Source of the DNA: Poa pratensis
Lineage: Eukaryota > Streptophyta > Magnoliopsida > Poales > Poaceae
DNA length: 64,000 nt
Reading direction: 5' to 3'
Assembly: GCA_947311845.1 (NCBI GenBank)
Contig: CAMZMU010000027.1
Span: 72,272,184-72,336,183 of the forward strand
This document shows positions 19,483 through 30,946 of the stretch, piece by piece. The notes below the pieces were generated by a model that had not been told where the DNA came from, searched no databases, and worked only from the letters and a program-made list of their open reading frames with translations. Position 1 is the first letter of the stretch. Each line of letters begins with the position of its first letter. The translations under genes and the position numbers were made by a program.

Positions 19483-21770
19483 TCTGTTATATACTAAAAG
19501 TAAAATGAGTTAGTTTTCGAGACACCACGTTAAGCCACATAACCTAAATTAATTTTAATAGTTAGATCTAAAATATACGGCCAAGATTTAACAATAAGTA
19601 CGTTAATAGTTAACCGTGTAATCCCGTTTGACACCTTTTTTAACATGTCTAATTTGGAAAACGGAACTTAATTACCGTACCAGCCTGCCAGATAAGACGT
19701 CTATATATCTCCGTAGGACTCTAGATTTTTTTTAGGGGTACTCTAGATAGTTGCAGCTGTTTAAAATAGTACCCGGTCGATCCACTCCTGGCTCAACGGC
19801 CCCGCCGTTCTGATACGATTGTTTTGAGCCCACACCCCTCGCTCTAAAGTCTAATCGACACAGTTTTTTTTATCAGCAAGACGTTGCAACAACTTGATAC
19901 CTGCACAAGCTGAGACGATCCATCATCCATGCTTAGCTTTGCATACTAGGATTACGTAACTGGATGGGCCAGGCTGAAGAGAAAAAAAAGTAGTTTACTC
20001 CTTTTGTTTTATCTGAATCGTAAGCATCTTAATCTGTTTTGCTGAAATTACGATCTACTCCGTATGAAGTAGTTAATCGTATTTATGTTGAGCCACCATT
20101 GCTTGATGAACATGACTGTTTGTGGTAACTAATTCAGCACACTTTTCTGGTGATTTATTCATCATTGTTTTAACAATATTTGAGCTATATAACGGTGTAA
20201 TATGTTTGACGCTCAATGTTCAAGTCACACTACCTTGTCAAGATGTATCTCCTTATGAATCTAGCTAGCTACGGCTGTTAAAAAAATGTGTGCTTTAGCA
20301 CATATCAATCTAAGATTTCTCTTTAAAGTTGTTTGGGATCTTAGCAGCCGAGCAACAAATAAATTTGGATTCATATATTCTTATCTTCCGTCACTGATTG
20401 GGTGTTGCCTTTCTCCTCACACCACCTCGTCATGATGATCCCATCATGCCGCGGCCACCAAGTAGTCCGCCATAGATCTAACATTTGTTCTACGCGGATC
20501 TTTAACTACTGTGCTTAGTGCTTCTCAACCTCTCCTCGCTATATCGAATCAAGATCATTTATCCTTTCGTGAAATTTTTAGGTTTGTGATATCATACAAG
20601 GGAGGAAGGAGCCTTGCCATCAAGAAACTACCGTTGTATTTGATATCATATTCTTATTTTCGTGTTGTCGCACACCTCCAGTTTTGTCATAGTTTAAATT
20701 TTAGTCCTTCTCTGAAATCTTCCTCGCTATACAATCTTCATCTCCCGTGAAGTTTTTAATTGGTTTACCCAACCTGTAAAATAAATTAATATGGATGCGT
20801 AGGTTACTATGTACTTCTAATAACATAATTAGACCCTAAAAATGAAATCAGCTTCTCTATCTCTGACAGGGAACGAGGACTAACAACTGATAATCGTTCA
20901 GCCATCCATGTGCTTCAAAGAACTAATCTAACTATGTGGGTCTCCGCGAATGATTTGGTTGGTTTGAGAAAAAATCTCACTATATATTAGGTCAACAACA
21001 ATCTCGGTTTATGTTTTTTAGGGCAGTCCTAAGTAAGACGAGCAAGCGTGGCGTCAAATCAATTTAGGGAGAAAGTAAACAATACAATAATGTATAGACA
21101 AAAAAAATGTTGTTTGTGTCAAAATTAAAGCCTTTTCAGGCTATTAGTGAGACATCCTGGAGAAAATAGAGAAATATGGCATAAAGAGGCCAAATAAAAT
21201 AGACTAGATGATAAAGGGAGAAGGAACCTTACTATTTTGTTCACTAAAAAATCTAGGGTAATAACATTGATTCTTTCAATCTCATATATGCACTCATAGA
21301 TCAATAAGAAATAAATACCGAAACATACTATCCGTATAAAATTTGCGAGTTTTTGCAAACATTCTTTTTTCTCGTATATAGTTATTTTAATACTAGGCCA
21401 TACTACACGCAACATGTTACCAACATTAATTTGAAAATACCGACAATTCCTTCCCATCTAGAATAAATTCAGAGATCGGTTTTAGTATGAGTTTGTTAAG
21501 ATTCAAACAAGGTCAGCTCGAATAAGATTTATCATTTGATTTATTATACAAAACATACCTTAACTCTTTAAATTATTTCCTTTACAATATGCCATACAAA
21601 AATAAATATTAAATTCACGTCTTAAAGATAACATCCATGTCTGAACAGTGCCTATTATATAAAAAGTGAGCTAAATATAAATTAATATCTTCGTAACAAC
21701 ACATTATAAAAATGGAACTTTTGACAAACTACAAGCGGTGCCCTCGCATTTGCGAGGGCCGCTGTGCTAG
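19483..21770 (+). mobile_element. Helitron A, non-autonomous, 2.29 kb
   Basis: It begins TCTGTTATATACTAAAAG after an A and ends GCTGTGCTAG before a T, so it has the 5' TC, 3' CTAG and A/T insertion site of Helitrons. A strong hairpin lies 11 bases before the end. There are no inverted repeats or target duplications. No Rep/helicase ORF is present. Near-identical sequence recurs in two further copies at 26577-45941 and 45942-63844. Confidence 0.85.
21740..21759 (+). terminator. Helitron A 3' hairpin
   Basis: GCCCTCGCA (21740-21748) pairs perfectly with TGCGAGGGC (21751-21759). This is the rolling-circle termination hairpin expected just before CTAG. Confidence 0.85.
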
Positions 21771-23959
21771 TTTGCCGCAAAAACCCTTTGACAGCCGGTT
21801 TCGACGACGACGACCAGCCATGTCGTTACCTAGTGTGTCGTCGACTCGACACGGAGTTTCGATATCATTTGGACTCCGGTGTCTTCGGTGGCAAGTCCGA
21901 CGCTCCTAATTTCTTATCTTGATATGCTCTATAAAAGGTTCCCCTTGTCATTTTGTATTGGTTCAGCCGTTTGATTTTATTTATAACGCGGGCGAAAGCC
22001 TGTTACGAGATACAACATTACCCATGTGCTTGACCATTCAATTGAAACAAAAGAGAGGAGAGGCATTCATTTCAATAAAATATGGAGAAGAGGAACAACG
22101 TTGTGTGCCTGCAGGATGAAGGTGACCATGCATGGTGGAGGCGAGGGCCGACGAGCACGCCCTGCTGCTCTGCCTTCTAAGCGCGCCCGGACCCCAAGCA
22201 TGGACAAGCCGGCCATGGAGCTGGCCCTCTAGTCTCCCCGAGGCCAGGACGCCACCGCCAAAAACCAAGGTTGCGCTTGCCCTCAGGTCGTCCTCGAGCA
22301 TGGTGAACACTCCATCGACTCGTATTTCACCGCGTTTTCCGGTGCGGGGACTCGCCGAATAGCGCTAGTAATCAGACGAATCTAGGTCCTTTTGCATGCC
22401 TTGTCCCAACACCGTCGCGGTCAATCCGCTCGCCTCCGGCCGACCTCGTCCTTTCCGAGCTGTTGGACATGCTTCATGGTGAGCTGCTACTTCTTCCGCG
22501 CCGTCTCCATCTTCCTGGCCTAACATGTATCGTCGTGACATCGATAGCCGCTCGGTCGTTGCACCTCTCGGGGATGTCGCCAGAGCTCCGCCGAAGCAAT
22601 GGTCCCACAACACCGCAAGATGCCTCCTTGCTAAGCTCCTCTCCCAATCTGCGTCCCAATGGCTCCGCCGCGTGCTCGCCGCCGCGGCCTTGCGTCGCCT
22701 CACCTGGTTGAAGACGAATTTGAGAAGAAGAAGGAAAAAAGAAAAATAAATAATGGATTTCGCTATTTTTCCAGCAAAAATACTTCCTCCTAACTTCCCG
22801 ACTAAATACAGTTACTCCGACTCCGATGAAACGTGGACGAAAACAATTCCTGACCAATTCACTCATCCTGGACAAGTTGAGTGCCCAGTTTTCAGATTTT
22901 GTGAGTTGAATGACCCAATTCACTTATCTCGTATGAGTTCAGTAGCTGAAAGTGATCTTATCTCTTTTGTTTAATTACTGTCAGCTAGGAATGCATACAA
23001 TCCGGAGGCCGCGTTTTGGTGACCAACTGATCTTCTCCTTCTGATCTAAGAGCGGCATATAATGTGTAATATTATCCTGTCACACTATGGCACCGACTGT
23101 GTTGCACCAGAATGGAGTGACCACCAAACCTAGCACAAATACGTAGTAGATCGTGATAACTGATGAGCGTGCCGTGTCGTCGTGCTTTTTGCCATTTGAT
23201 TCTCGATACTGCGCCTGATGCTTCCCGGGAACTTCGCTGCTAGGCACTGGCCATTGCTGCGTGTCTAACCACGGTTGGCCAGCCAGCTAGCGAGCTGCTA
23301 CGGCTGCCCAGACCTCAAGCTCTTCTCCACTCTGGTTTGTAGCGGAAAAGGTGGCTGAAGTTAACTATCCTCCTTATTCTGATTGTGCAGCTCTTGTTTG
23401 TATTTTGGAAGCACATATGCTTTATGGAAATTTTCAAGTGTAGGAGCTGTGGCAAATGAAAATTTGAAATATCAAACAAGTCCAAATAGAATAACCACAT
23501 GAAGACATGGATATTCAATATATCTATCTATAAATCTGTTCAATAAATAATATTTACATCAATTTACTTCTCACCAGAAGTCCAAATGGTCTTGCATCTT
23601 TCAAATGTTTGATTGCTCGTCTAAAAGTCCATCATTTATCTTTTTCACCGGATCTTGTTTTTCTTTTGGAAGCACAAAAGACACTAAATAAATTTCAAGT
23701 CCCTCTGTTCACCGCGTGAATGTATGGTGTTGCAAACCAGTACAACACCTCGTGGCCGTCGACCGTCGAGGGCGTGTCCGGGTGATGTCTGGCGACCCCG
23801 AGCAAGCCGCCAAGTTTGGAGGGTGGGTTGATAACGCCGGACAAAAATCGGCTCGGTCCAGACACCATTGAGTCTTTTCGAGATCGTTTGACGGGTATGG
23901 GCGGAGATTCTCTAATGTGAAATACGTTTAATTCTCTTGAGGCTCCTCCATCGCAGAAA
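21771..23959. other. Unassigned sequence
   Basis: No gene can be supported. 22115-22710 is GC-rich with short frames open on both strands and no recognised domain. CTCTATAAAAGG at 21927-21938 could be a TATA box. 22750-23690 is mixed; the phrase CTTTTGGAAGCACA and its near copy occur at about 23402 and 23660. A minus-strand frame of 96 codons at 23695-23985 is not convincing. Confidence 0.35.
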
Positions 23960-24700
23960 AGATCACAACTTGCATGCTGACTCATGCCATGCCACCCTCT
24001 CTCTTACCAAGTTTGTCTCTGGGCAATCACATCAACACTTTTATTTTCAGTGGCACGATGCATGTCAGTTTATCTTACAAAAAATGCTGAAAGGGAAAAT
24101 AAAGACCTGTCATGGATCGATCATTGCCAAGTAGGCTTTTCTTAGACTCTTCTGCGTACATCGATCTATCAGACGCCGTGTCCACACTGATATATATGCC
24201 ATGTGAACTCTGCCTGCTCTTGGTTGTGGGCTCCTACGGCGCCATTCCATTCCGATGCAAACCGGCAGGAGAGCGCCTGCATCCCCTGGCCACGCTACGC
24301 TAGGTGGCTCAGTAAAACAGTGTACATATTTTCGTTCGAGGAGATGCATGGCCAAGCCGACGAGTGTCCCTAATGGTGCACGACATTGCTCGTCGGTAGA
24401 GAAGATGACCCTGCGGTAGGCGGCCGTGGTTGATCATCCACGACCAAACATCAAGATGAACTTCTCCGTCCTACGATGCGGCCGGCGGCGTGGACACTTT
24501 GCTGTAGGTGTACATGGATCAGATCTCCTTTCCAGTGTACTTGGATCACACGACGCGGTGAGGCCGGCCGGCATTGTCCATTGTCCCCGTACAAATCCCT
24601 TACATGTGAACTCTGCCGGCTAATGGCCTCTCTCTGCTGCCATTCCATCCCGGTGCAGCGCATAGGGTAGGCATGCGCTAGCAGTAGATGGCGTACGTGC
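23960..24700 (+). repeat. Promoter-like fragments, two further copies
   Basis: 23975-24300 carries the block ending AAATAAAGACCTGTCAT, followed by a CATGTGAACTCTGCC...GGGCTCCT block, in the same order as 12330-12640. A shorter second copy of the latter (CATGTGAACTCTGCCGGC, then CCATTCC) is at 24603-24655. They match the presumed 5' region of the minus-strand membrane-protein gene, but no coding part of that gene is seen beside them. Confidence 0.5.
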
Positions 24701-25269
24701 TGCTGCTAGGCTAGCAAATTCGTTCAATGCTAGCCATGGCGTACGTGGTCCACTTGGCAATGCTTTATCCGCAGGCAGCAACGACACGAACACGAAGAAG
24801 GTGAAGGATGGTGAGGAGTTCGGTCGAGTTTCACGCAAGCCTGTTGAAACCACTGGCGCGTTTGACCACACCCAACATCGAGACATCGATGAAACACGGG
24901 TGATCGGTGATAAACCTTGAACTTTGAAAGCTTCTCTCTATTCAATTTTAAACCGAGGAAGGATACGTGACTCAAACATTGAAATGATCAGCGCCAAAGG
25001 TGCATTTTCACTCAGATTGTGTCTCCTAGATATTACAAATGATTTGCCAATAAGTCTTCATTTGTTCTGTCCTCTCCAAATTTTGAATGTCCTCATATTC
25101 TACAATGGTAACATTTTACTGCTTGATTATTCTCTTAAAAAAAACTCTTTAGCAACCTCATAAATGCAGTCTGCTAATTTCATCCCAAATATGTCGGCTT
25201 TGTGTGTAGAAGCTCGGTCTTTTTTCTGTCTATTTTCTTTTCCTACACATTTTTTATAGGCTTTAAAGC
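24700..25269. other. Unassigned sequence
   Basis: No convincing coding region, repeat or RNA gene was recognised. Confidence 0.35.
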
Positions 25270-25383
25270 AGGCGTTCTGCCATTCAATTAGATTGAAAGC
25301 ATTCATTTACATGAGAGTCTCAAGCGAGACTAAGAAAAATGTAAAATGAAGTAAAGCGGGGGAAAACGCAAAGCGCAAAAACA

Positions 25384-25632
25384 CTAGGAGGCAAGGTCTC
25401 CCCGGTCATCTGAGTGAGCAAAGGCCCTTTGGCCAATCTCACCGCGGACTAGGGCCACGTCATCCGCAACCGGCAAAGCCGTGTTTGTGAGCACCCTCCT
25501 ATTCCTCTCCTTCCAAACACCCCAAACGATGTATGTAACTACGTCCTCTTTTTTTTCCGTCGTGTAGTTCTTGATGAAATGCAACCACCACCCGTCGAAG
25601 TCAGTGTTTGTCGTGGAGGCAACGGATGGCAC
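25384..25632 (-). pseudogene. LINE 3' coding remnant (zf-RVT region)
   Basis: The minus strand reads DGWWLHFIKNY, then YIVWGVWKERNRRVLTN and VRGEIGQRAFAHS. The phrase W.GVWKERNRRVF followed by an alternating Val/Arg/Glu segment is characteristic of the C-terminal end of plant L1-type LINE polyproteins, after the zf-RVT domain. Only about 80 codons remain. Everything upstream (endonuclease and reverse transcriptase) is missing, as with strongly 5'-truncated LINE insertions. The 3' UTR should run toward 25270, where a T-rich stretch (minus-strand A-rich) near 25250 could be a decayed tail. No target duplication was found. Confidence 0.7.
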
Positions 25633-25841
25633 TCCTTCACGAGGACGGTCTGTGACTTGGTCATGCAGGCATACACATATTTTTTATGTTCTTAGATAAG
25701 CTGTAAGCTATGTTGTGTAAATATTACTGACAAAAGAACCGGCTGCTTTTCTCCAGAGCATTTTATTTTACCTTAAGACCCATTTAAGTAGATTGACCTT
25801 TGTCTAGGGCTTGACACAATTATTCATGTATAAGGAAACTA

Positions 25842-25960
25842 CTCCCTCCGTTTTGAAATATAAGTCGCAGCACCTACTTTCCACCTACTTTTCACCCACA
25901 GTGATCAGCACATTACAAACTCAAAATGAAGAGTAAAGGATAAGAAGAAATATGTTATAT
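25842..25960 (+). mobile_element. Half of a Stowaway MITE
   Basis: CTCCCTCCGTTTTGAAATAT after TA (25840-25841) is a Stowaway terminus. No matching right end is found before the next MITE, so it is truncated. The right limit given is approximate. Confidence 0.6.
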
Positions 25961-25984
25961 ATGTATGGCGAGCTTTAATAGCTA

Positions 25985-26107
25985 CTCACTCCGTTCCAAT
26001 TTAATTGACTTGCTATCCACCAAATATCAATGCATCTAAACATGTTACATGTATAGATACATCAACATGTCATAAATAGCAAGTCAATTAAAATGGAACG
26101 TAGGGAG
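25985..26107. mobile_element. Stowaway MITE, 123 bp
   Basis: TA (25983-25984), CTCACTCCGTTCCAATTTAA, then the inverted counterpart ending ATGGAACGTAGGGAG, and TA (26108-26109). The arms pair along most of their length. Confidence 0.85.
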
Positions 26108-26284
26108 TACATTTATAACACACATCTACTTTTATTTGGGATTATAAGCTCCCCTGAAGTATGAGCCTAAGTGCCTAAATTTTACCATAAAATTAGCAAA
26201 TAAAATATGTCTATTTGTCACAAAACTTATATTTTTGGAAACTTATTACAAATATGAATCCAATGTTGTAATTTTTATGATATA

Positions 26285-26444
26285 CTCCCTCCGTATCAAA
26301 ATAGAATTCCTTCCGCCTACTTTCCACACACATGTATCTAGACATATTTTAGTGCAAGATTCATGTGAACCTTGCACTAAAACATGTCTAGATACATATG
26401 TGTGTAAAGTAGGTGAAAGGACTTATATTTTGATACGGAGGGAG
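26285..26444. mobile_element. Stowaway MITE, 160 bp
   Basis: TA (26283-26284), CTCCCTCCGTATCAAAATA, then the counterpart TATTTTGATACGGAGGGAG, and TA (26445-26446). The whole element can fold into one hairpin. Confidence 0.9.
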
Positions 26445-27233
26445 TATATACTAATATTTATTGTCAAATCATGCTCGGAGGATGTACTCTTTTGTAGAAC
26501 CATGGATCAGAGCGTCTTCTCACAAATTTTTCTAAAGTTTCCTCACAAAAAATCAACAACGCTAATCAGTATCTATTCTATTATATACTAAAATCAAAAT
26601 GAGTTAGTTTTCGAGACACACGTTAAGCCACATCACCTAAATTAATTTTAATAGTTAGATCTAAAATATACGGCCAAGATTTAACAATAAGTACGTTAAT
26701 AGTTAACCGTGTAATCCCGTTTGACACATTTTTTAACACGTCTAATTTGGAAAACGGAACTTAATTACCGTACCAGCCTGCCAGATAAGACGTGTATATA
26801 TCTCCGTAGGACTCTAGATGTTTTTTTTAGGGGTACTCTAGATAGTTTCAGCTATTTAAAATAGTACCCGGTCGATCCACTCCTGGCTCAACGGCCCGGC
26901 CGTTCTGATCCGATTGTTTTGAGCCCACACTCCTCGCTCTAAAGTCTAATCCACACAGTTTTTTTTATCAGCAAGACGTTGCAACAACTTGATACCTGCA
27001 CAAGCTGAGACGATCCATCATCCATGCTTAGCTTTGCATACTAGGATTACGTAACTGGATGGGCCAGGCTGGAGAGAAAAAAAAGTAGTTTACTCCTTTT
27101 GTTTTATCTGAATCGTAAGCATCTTAATCCGTTTTGGTAAATACTACATATCTGAGGCCGATGGGAAGCAAAACACCGGACCTCTTCAACACCGTAAGAT
27201 TCCACACATCGATCCAACGCCCTGCAGATCACC

Positions 27234-27241
27234 TATATAAT
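27234..27241 (+). promoter_or_regulatory. Putative TATA box in the captured segment
   Basis: TATATAAT within CACCTATATAATCCC lies about 100 bp before GC-rich, possibly coding sequence. Confidence 0.45.
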
Positions 27242-27586
27242 CCCTTGAATCCCCCATCCATGTCCAGATAGGGTAACCACCACAGTAACCTAGCCGAAAC
27301 TTCCGCGACTGGGATCAGGGACGAAGACAGAGTGACAGACGTTGACGACGATATCAAGCAGGCACGACGACGACGGGCAGGAGCTGATGCGCAGCGGCGA
27401 CGTTCTCATCGCCCGGCCCGCTTTGGTTCACTTTGATGGCCGTCCTGGGTGCCCGTCTACCTCGCCGACGCCACCGCGCTCCTGCTGCCCGGCGCCAACG
27501 CCCTACGGCGCGCGGGCCGTCGCCACCAGTCCAACGTCGGGCATCCGCCGTTCTGTCACCGTTGAGCTCGCGCATCTCGGCCTCAC

Positions 27587-27960
27587 ACTACCGGAAAATC
27601 GATATTTGCCGTGCGGCCGAGTCTCTGCCGTGAGCCGCAGTATCTCGGAACACGGCAAAGAGGACTTTGCCGTGCATGTCACCAAATGAGCACGGCAAAG
27701 AAGTAAAATACGGCACACAATCTCACGGGCACACGGCAGAGAATAAAACACGGCATAATGCACACCAGACGCACGGCAAAGAATGGATGCACGGCATAGA
27801 CAACTTTGCCGTGATCCTCCATGTACATGCACGGCAAATCTATTGACCAGGATCCAAAACTCTACCGCCGTCCCCAATACTTCGCGGGAAATATATTTGC
27901 ACTGTCGGGAAAATCTCTTTGCCGTGCCTGTGCAGCAAAATGCACGGCAGAGAGTGGACA
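27587..27960 (+). mobile_element. CACTA end with CACGGCAAAG repeats
   Basis: CACTACCGGAAAATCGATA at 27587 is a CACTA terminus. The following 370 bp carry many TTTGCCGTG/CACGGCAAAG motifs in both orientations, the subterminal array. A clear second end is not seen nearby; CCTAGTG at 28877-28883 is possible but weak. The right limit is where the motif stops. Confidence 0.65.
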
Positions 27961-29343
27961 AAATTTCCCGCATGAACCTTGTCCTCGACGGACGTGAACC
28001 TGCATGGCTGCATCCATGTTGCTCATAGTTTCTTGCTCAAGTCTGCATCGGCTCCGTTAATGCTTCCTACCATCAACGCTACCAGTTCCATCATATAATT
28101 GGCTTTGTGCTTGAGACTGGGAAATCCTGTAGCGTTCTCATAGAGATGCAGTGCTTCATGATTCTGTACATTAAGTTTCCTAGCTCCTAACTTGTGTGCT
28201 TCCTCTGTATGTTCAGTACAACATACGTGCTTATGTATCATGTGTGACATGCTTCGAACTTGTGTACAGTATGTGCCCGTGTAATATGTGATTCATTCGT
28301 TATACAAATAAATCAATGCTTTGGTATTAATTTGTTCCTGCTTCAACAATTATCAAGTTGTGCTTCCGATGACTCACTACCACATAAAGGCGTCAATATT
28401 TTAGGTGACATGCTTCCAGCGTACAAACAATATGTTTCCTATAGCCATGGACGTGTTTCTTAGCGGAAACGAAATCCCATTATTGCGCGTAGTTACTTTA
28501 GTTTCTTGTAAATTGAAGCAAATTTTGAGTGCAGCAGAAGCAAACTCATTATCGTTGGACGTAAAAGATATATTATTTGGAAACATGGGTGGAAACATGG
28601 ATGCGATCAATCTCTAGATTAGTTTGTTGAGAAAAATTACTAATTTGATCTTTCCTGAAAACGTGCATGCAAGACGTAATTAAGTCAAGATGCGTCGTTT
28701 TAGGAAGCAGTTATTAGGAAGCATATTTAGTGGGAAAGCTTTAATTGCCGCAAATCATGCATGTTTTGTTGGTTATTCGTATGTGCGGCTCTTTGGTTGA
28801 ATATCCGACGATCAGCTTGCTTCCAATCGTGTGGCTACAAATTGGTCCGATGGGAAGGTAACTATCGGCGTCCGATCCCTAGTGATTGCTGAAATTGCGA
28901 TCTACTCCGTATGAAGTAGTTAATCGTATTTATGTTGAGCCACCATTGCTTGATGAACATGACTGTTTCTAGTAACTAATTCAGCACACTTTTCAGGTGA
29001 TTTATTCATCATTGTTTTAACAATATTTGAGCTATATAACGGTGTAATATGTTTGACGCTCAATGTTCAAGTCACACTACCTTGTCAAGATGTATCCCCT
29101 TATGAATCTAGCTAGCTACGGCTGTTAAAAAAATGTGTGCTCTAGCACATATCAATCTAAGATTTCTCTTTAAAGTTGTTTGGGATCTTAGCAGCCGAGC
29201 AACAAATAATTTTGGATTCATATATTCTTATCTTCCGTCACTGATTGGGTGTTGCCTTTCTCCTCACACCACCTCGTCATGATGATCCCATCATGCCGCG
29301 GCCACCAAGTAGTCCGCCATAGATCTAACATTTGTTATACTCG

Positions 29344-29358
29344 GATCTTTAACTACTG
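29344..29358 (+). repeat. LINE target duplication, left copy
   Basis: GATCTTTAACTACTG is identical to 44054-44068 and is part of the Helitron B sequence. Confidence 0.92.
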
Positions 29359-29461
29359 TAACTCTGCCTATGTTGTCTCAACATAGCCGGTCCCAAGCCC
29401 GGATAAAGGAGTAGGGTTGTGATAGGCTTGGCAAGCCAACGGAAAAAACCCAGCCACTCTT

Positions 29462-30946
29462 ATGGAGATGAAACTCAAAAGAACCTCGTTGGGGCGTAAC
29501 GCTCTTAGCGACGCGCCATATCGGAACCCGGGTGTGGTATCAAGTGCGCAAGGTTCGGGCCGCCACCCCCTTGGTGGCGCGCCGTATCTTGGTCTGGATA
29601 CGGTGATAAGTGAGCAAGGATCAGGTCGTCGCATCCTTAGTGGTGCGCTGCATCGACGCCCGGGTGTAGTGAAAAATGAGCAAGGGTCTTCGCATTTGAC
29701 TCGACGAGTGCGGAGGGTAAGGATGTTAGCCGAGCCTAGGAGGATCCGCTTAGGTAGCTGGAATGTAGGATCCCTGACGGGCAAGTTACGGGAGTTAGTT
29801 GATACGGCGATAAGGAGGCGTGTTGATGTCCTATGCGTCCAAGAGACCAAATGGAAGGGACAGAAGGCGAAGGAGGTGGAGGATGCCGGCTTTAAGCTGT
29901 GGTACACGGGGACAACTTTAAACAAAAATGGGGTAGGCATCTTGATCAACAAGAGCCTCAAGGATGGAGTAGTGGACGTCAAGAGGTAAGGAGATCGGAT
30001 TATCCTAATCAAGCTGGTTGTTGGGGACTTAGTTCTTAATGTTATCAGCGCGTATGCCCCGCAAGTAGGCCACAACGAGAGCACCAAGAGAGAGTTCTGG
30101 GAAGGTCTTGAGGACTTGGTTAGGAGAATACCTACTGGTGAGAAGCTCTTCATAGGAGGAGACCTCAATGGCCACGTGGGTACATCTAACATAGGTTTTG
30201 AAGGGGTGCATGGGGGTTTTGGCTATGGCATCAGGAACCAAGAGGGTGAGGATGTCTTAAGCTTCGCCCTAGCTTACGAATTGGTCGTAGCTAACACCCT
30301 CTTTAGAAAGAGAGAATCCCACCTAGTGACTTTCAGTAGTGGCCAACACTCTAGCCAGATTGATTTTGTCCTCTCTCGAAGAGAAGATAGACGCGCTTGC
30401 CTTGATTGTAAGGCGATACCTGGAGAGAGTGTTGTCCATCAGCATAAGCTGGTGGTGGCTGACTTCCGTTTTCGGATTCGTGTCCAGCGGGTTAAGCGCC
30501 CAAAAGTTGCTAGAACAAAGTGGTGGAAGTTAAAGGGAGATGCAACTCAAGCTTTTAAGGAGAGGGTTTTTAAGGAGGGCCCTTGGGAGGAAGGAGGCGG
30601 TGCGAACATTATGTGGATGAGGATGGCGACTTGCATTCGGAAGATTGCTTCAGAGGAGTTTGGGGTGTCTAGGGGAAGTAGAAGGGATGCTAAGGATACC
30701 TGGTGGTGGAACGTTGAGATCCAGAAGGCTATTAATAAGAAGAATGACTGTTTAAGACGCCTATACCTGGACAGGAGCGCAACCAACATGGAGATATATA
30801 AGGAGGCAAAGAAGGCCGCAAAGCGAGCGGTGAGCGAGGCAAGGGGTCGGGCGTATGAGGATCTCTACCAACGTCTTAACACGAAGGAAGGTGAAAGGGA
30901 CATCTATAAGATGGCGAAGATGAGAGAAAGGAAGACGAGGGATGTC
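29462..30946 (+). pseudogene. RTE LINE ORF, endonuclease part
   Basis: AP-endonuclease-type LINE endonuclease, which nicks target DNA to prime reverse transcription. The domain starts at LGSWNVGSLTGKLREL (about 29751). Motifs in order are CVQETKWKG (catalytic Glu), YAPQVGHNES, GGDLNGHVG (Asp/Asn), SSQIDFVLSRRED and HKLVVADF (His), so every expected catalytic motif is present. A TAA at 29987-29989 stops the frame after DVKR, where a sense codon is expected; the frame continues beyond it. The linker to reverse transcriptase ends at RKTRDV and is cut by the LTR insertion. It resumes at 42672. The N-terminal 100 residues are an Arg/Gly-rich region with three imperfect repeats containing EQGSG/AQGSG. 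Confidence 0.88.

Larger units (their letters stand above)
27136..28889. other. Segment private to Helitron B, possible captured DNA
   Basis: Helitrons A and C read straight from GTTTTG into CTGAAATT; only B has this 1.75 kb. No terminal repeats or target duplication bound it, as expected of internal Helitron capture. Both ends carry CCGATGGGAAG (27160-27170 and 28847-28857). It contains a TATA-bearing 5' region (27170-27330), a GC-rich stretch (27340-27580) that could be a first exon, and part of a CACTA element. The source gene was not recognised. Insertion of an unknown element is the alternative. Confidence 0.5.

Noticed and set aside
23695..23985. Minus-strand ORF of 96 codons
   Set aside because: No recognised motif and no supporting signals; length is within what chance allows here.
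29368..30192. Minus-strand 274-codon ORF
   Set aside because: It lies opposite the LINE endonuclease frame, which has all catalytic motifs.
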